From: Candidatus Bathyarchaeota archaeon
GTDB taxonomy: Archaea; Thermoproteota; Bathyarchaeia; Bathyarchaeales; UBA233
Length of the DNA stretch: 14,435 bases
Reading direction: 5' to 3'
Assembly: GCA_029907045.1 (NCBI GenBank)
Contig: JARYMR010000029.1
Span: forward strand, 1-14,435
In this document: piece by piece, positions 14,379 through 14,435 of the stretch
How positions within the stretch are numbered: the stretch's first letter is position 1
Layout of the letters: each line of letters begins with the position of its first letter
Position numbers and translations under genes: made by a program
The notes under the pieces: generated by a model
Seen by the model: the letters and a program-made list of their open reading frames with translations, nothing else
Database searches by the model: none
Told to the model about the DNA's origin: nothing

Positions 14379-14435
14379 TTAACTAAGGAATTTTTCAACG
14401 ATATTGTATAGGACACTTGTTCCAAACACGAGATT
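14379..14435 (-). CDS. Possible C-terminal end of a gene entering from the right edge
   Basis: One minus-strand frame is open from the window edge for 18 codons (NLVFGTSVLYNIVEKFLS) and ends at TAA 14379-14381, 25 bases before the next ATG. The residue mix is protein-like and the spacing fits a gene preceding the helical protein in the same direction. Eighteen codons are too few to be sure, and no family can be named. Confidence 0.35.
   Translation of the reverse strand, partial: NLVFGTSVLYNIVEKFLS

Noticed and set aside
1..14435. CRISPR array, insertion sequence, integrase or attachment site at the tRNA genes
   Set aside because: No spaced direct repeats, transposase or integrase motifs, or repeated tRNA 3' ends were seen by eye. 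The gene content looks like ordinary chromosomal DNA.

Overview
The window reads as chromosomal DNA of a moderately AT-rich archaeon. It carries archaeal/eukaryal-type ribosomal protein eL14, archaeal Cbf5, an Nre-type repair protein with a C-terminal PCNA-binding motif, an intron-containing tRNA-Ser, many GTG/TTG starts with TATA-like boxes, and a secreted protein with a PEFP-type C-terminal tail. A Bathyarchaeia-like or other TACK lineage fits best, but that is inference and no marker here proves it.

Left part (1-4800). A CaCA-type cation exchanger (118-1012, minus) is broken by a frameshift at an apparent internal deletion. A tiny CxxC reading frame coupled to it by ATGA (1-121) is interrupted by an in-frame stop. 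Next come a small membrane protein (1092-1643), the Nre repair protein (1786-3141, minus), and a divergent PLP aminotransferase (3265-4395). A tRNA-Asp(GTC) gene and a 60-residue membrane protein follow, both on the minus strand.

Middle (4887-8435). A malate dehydrogenase faces, tail to tail, a two-gene minus-strand unit made of a secreted, membrane-anchored TIM-barrel hydrolase-like protein and an eight-helix membrane protein. Then come tRNA-Ser(GGA), with a 23-nt intron at 37/38, and a DUF2798-like two-helix protein.

Right part (8588-14435). A minus-strand information-processing cluster reads eL14, cbf5, RsmC-like methyltransferase, then an M20D amidohydrolase. The eL14 gene shares a short divergent promoter region with a plus-strand pair, an alkyltransferase-like (MGMT-family) protein and an AroM-family protein. 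An unrecognised helical protein and the edge of one more possible gene close the window.

The standout observation is in cbf5. The gene looks frameshifted, but the break is a 19-nt segment enclosed in a perfect bulge-helix-bulge, the substrate of the archaeal tRNA-splicing endonuclease. Removing exactly those 19 nt rejoins the frame and rebuilds the GHGGTLDPKVTG motif. The intron splits the codon of the catalytic aspartate, so the enzyme that makes RNA pseudouridine would depend on RNA splicing for its active site. No stretch longer than 300 bases lacks a gene.
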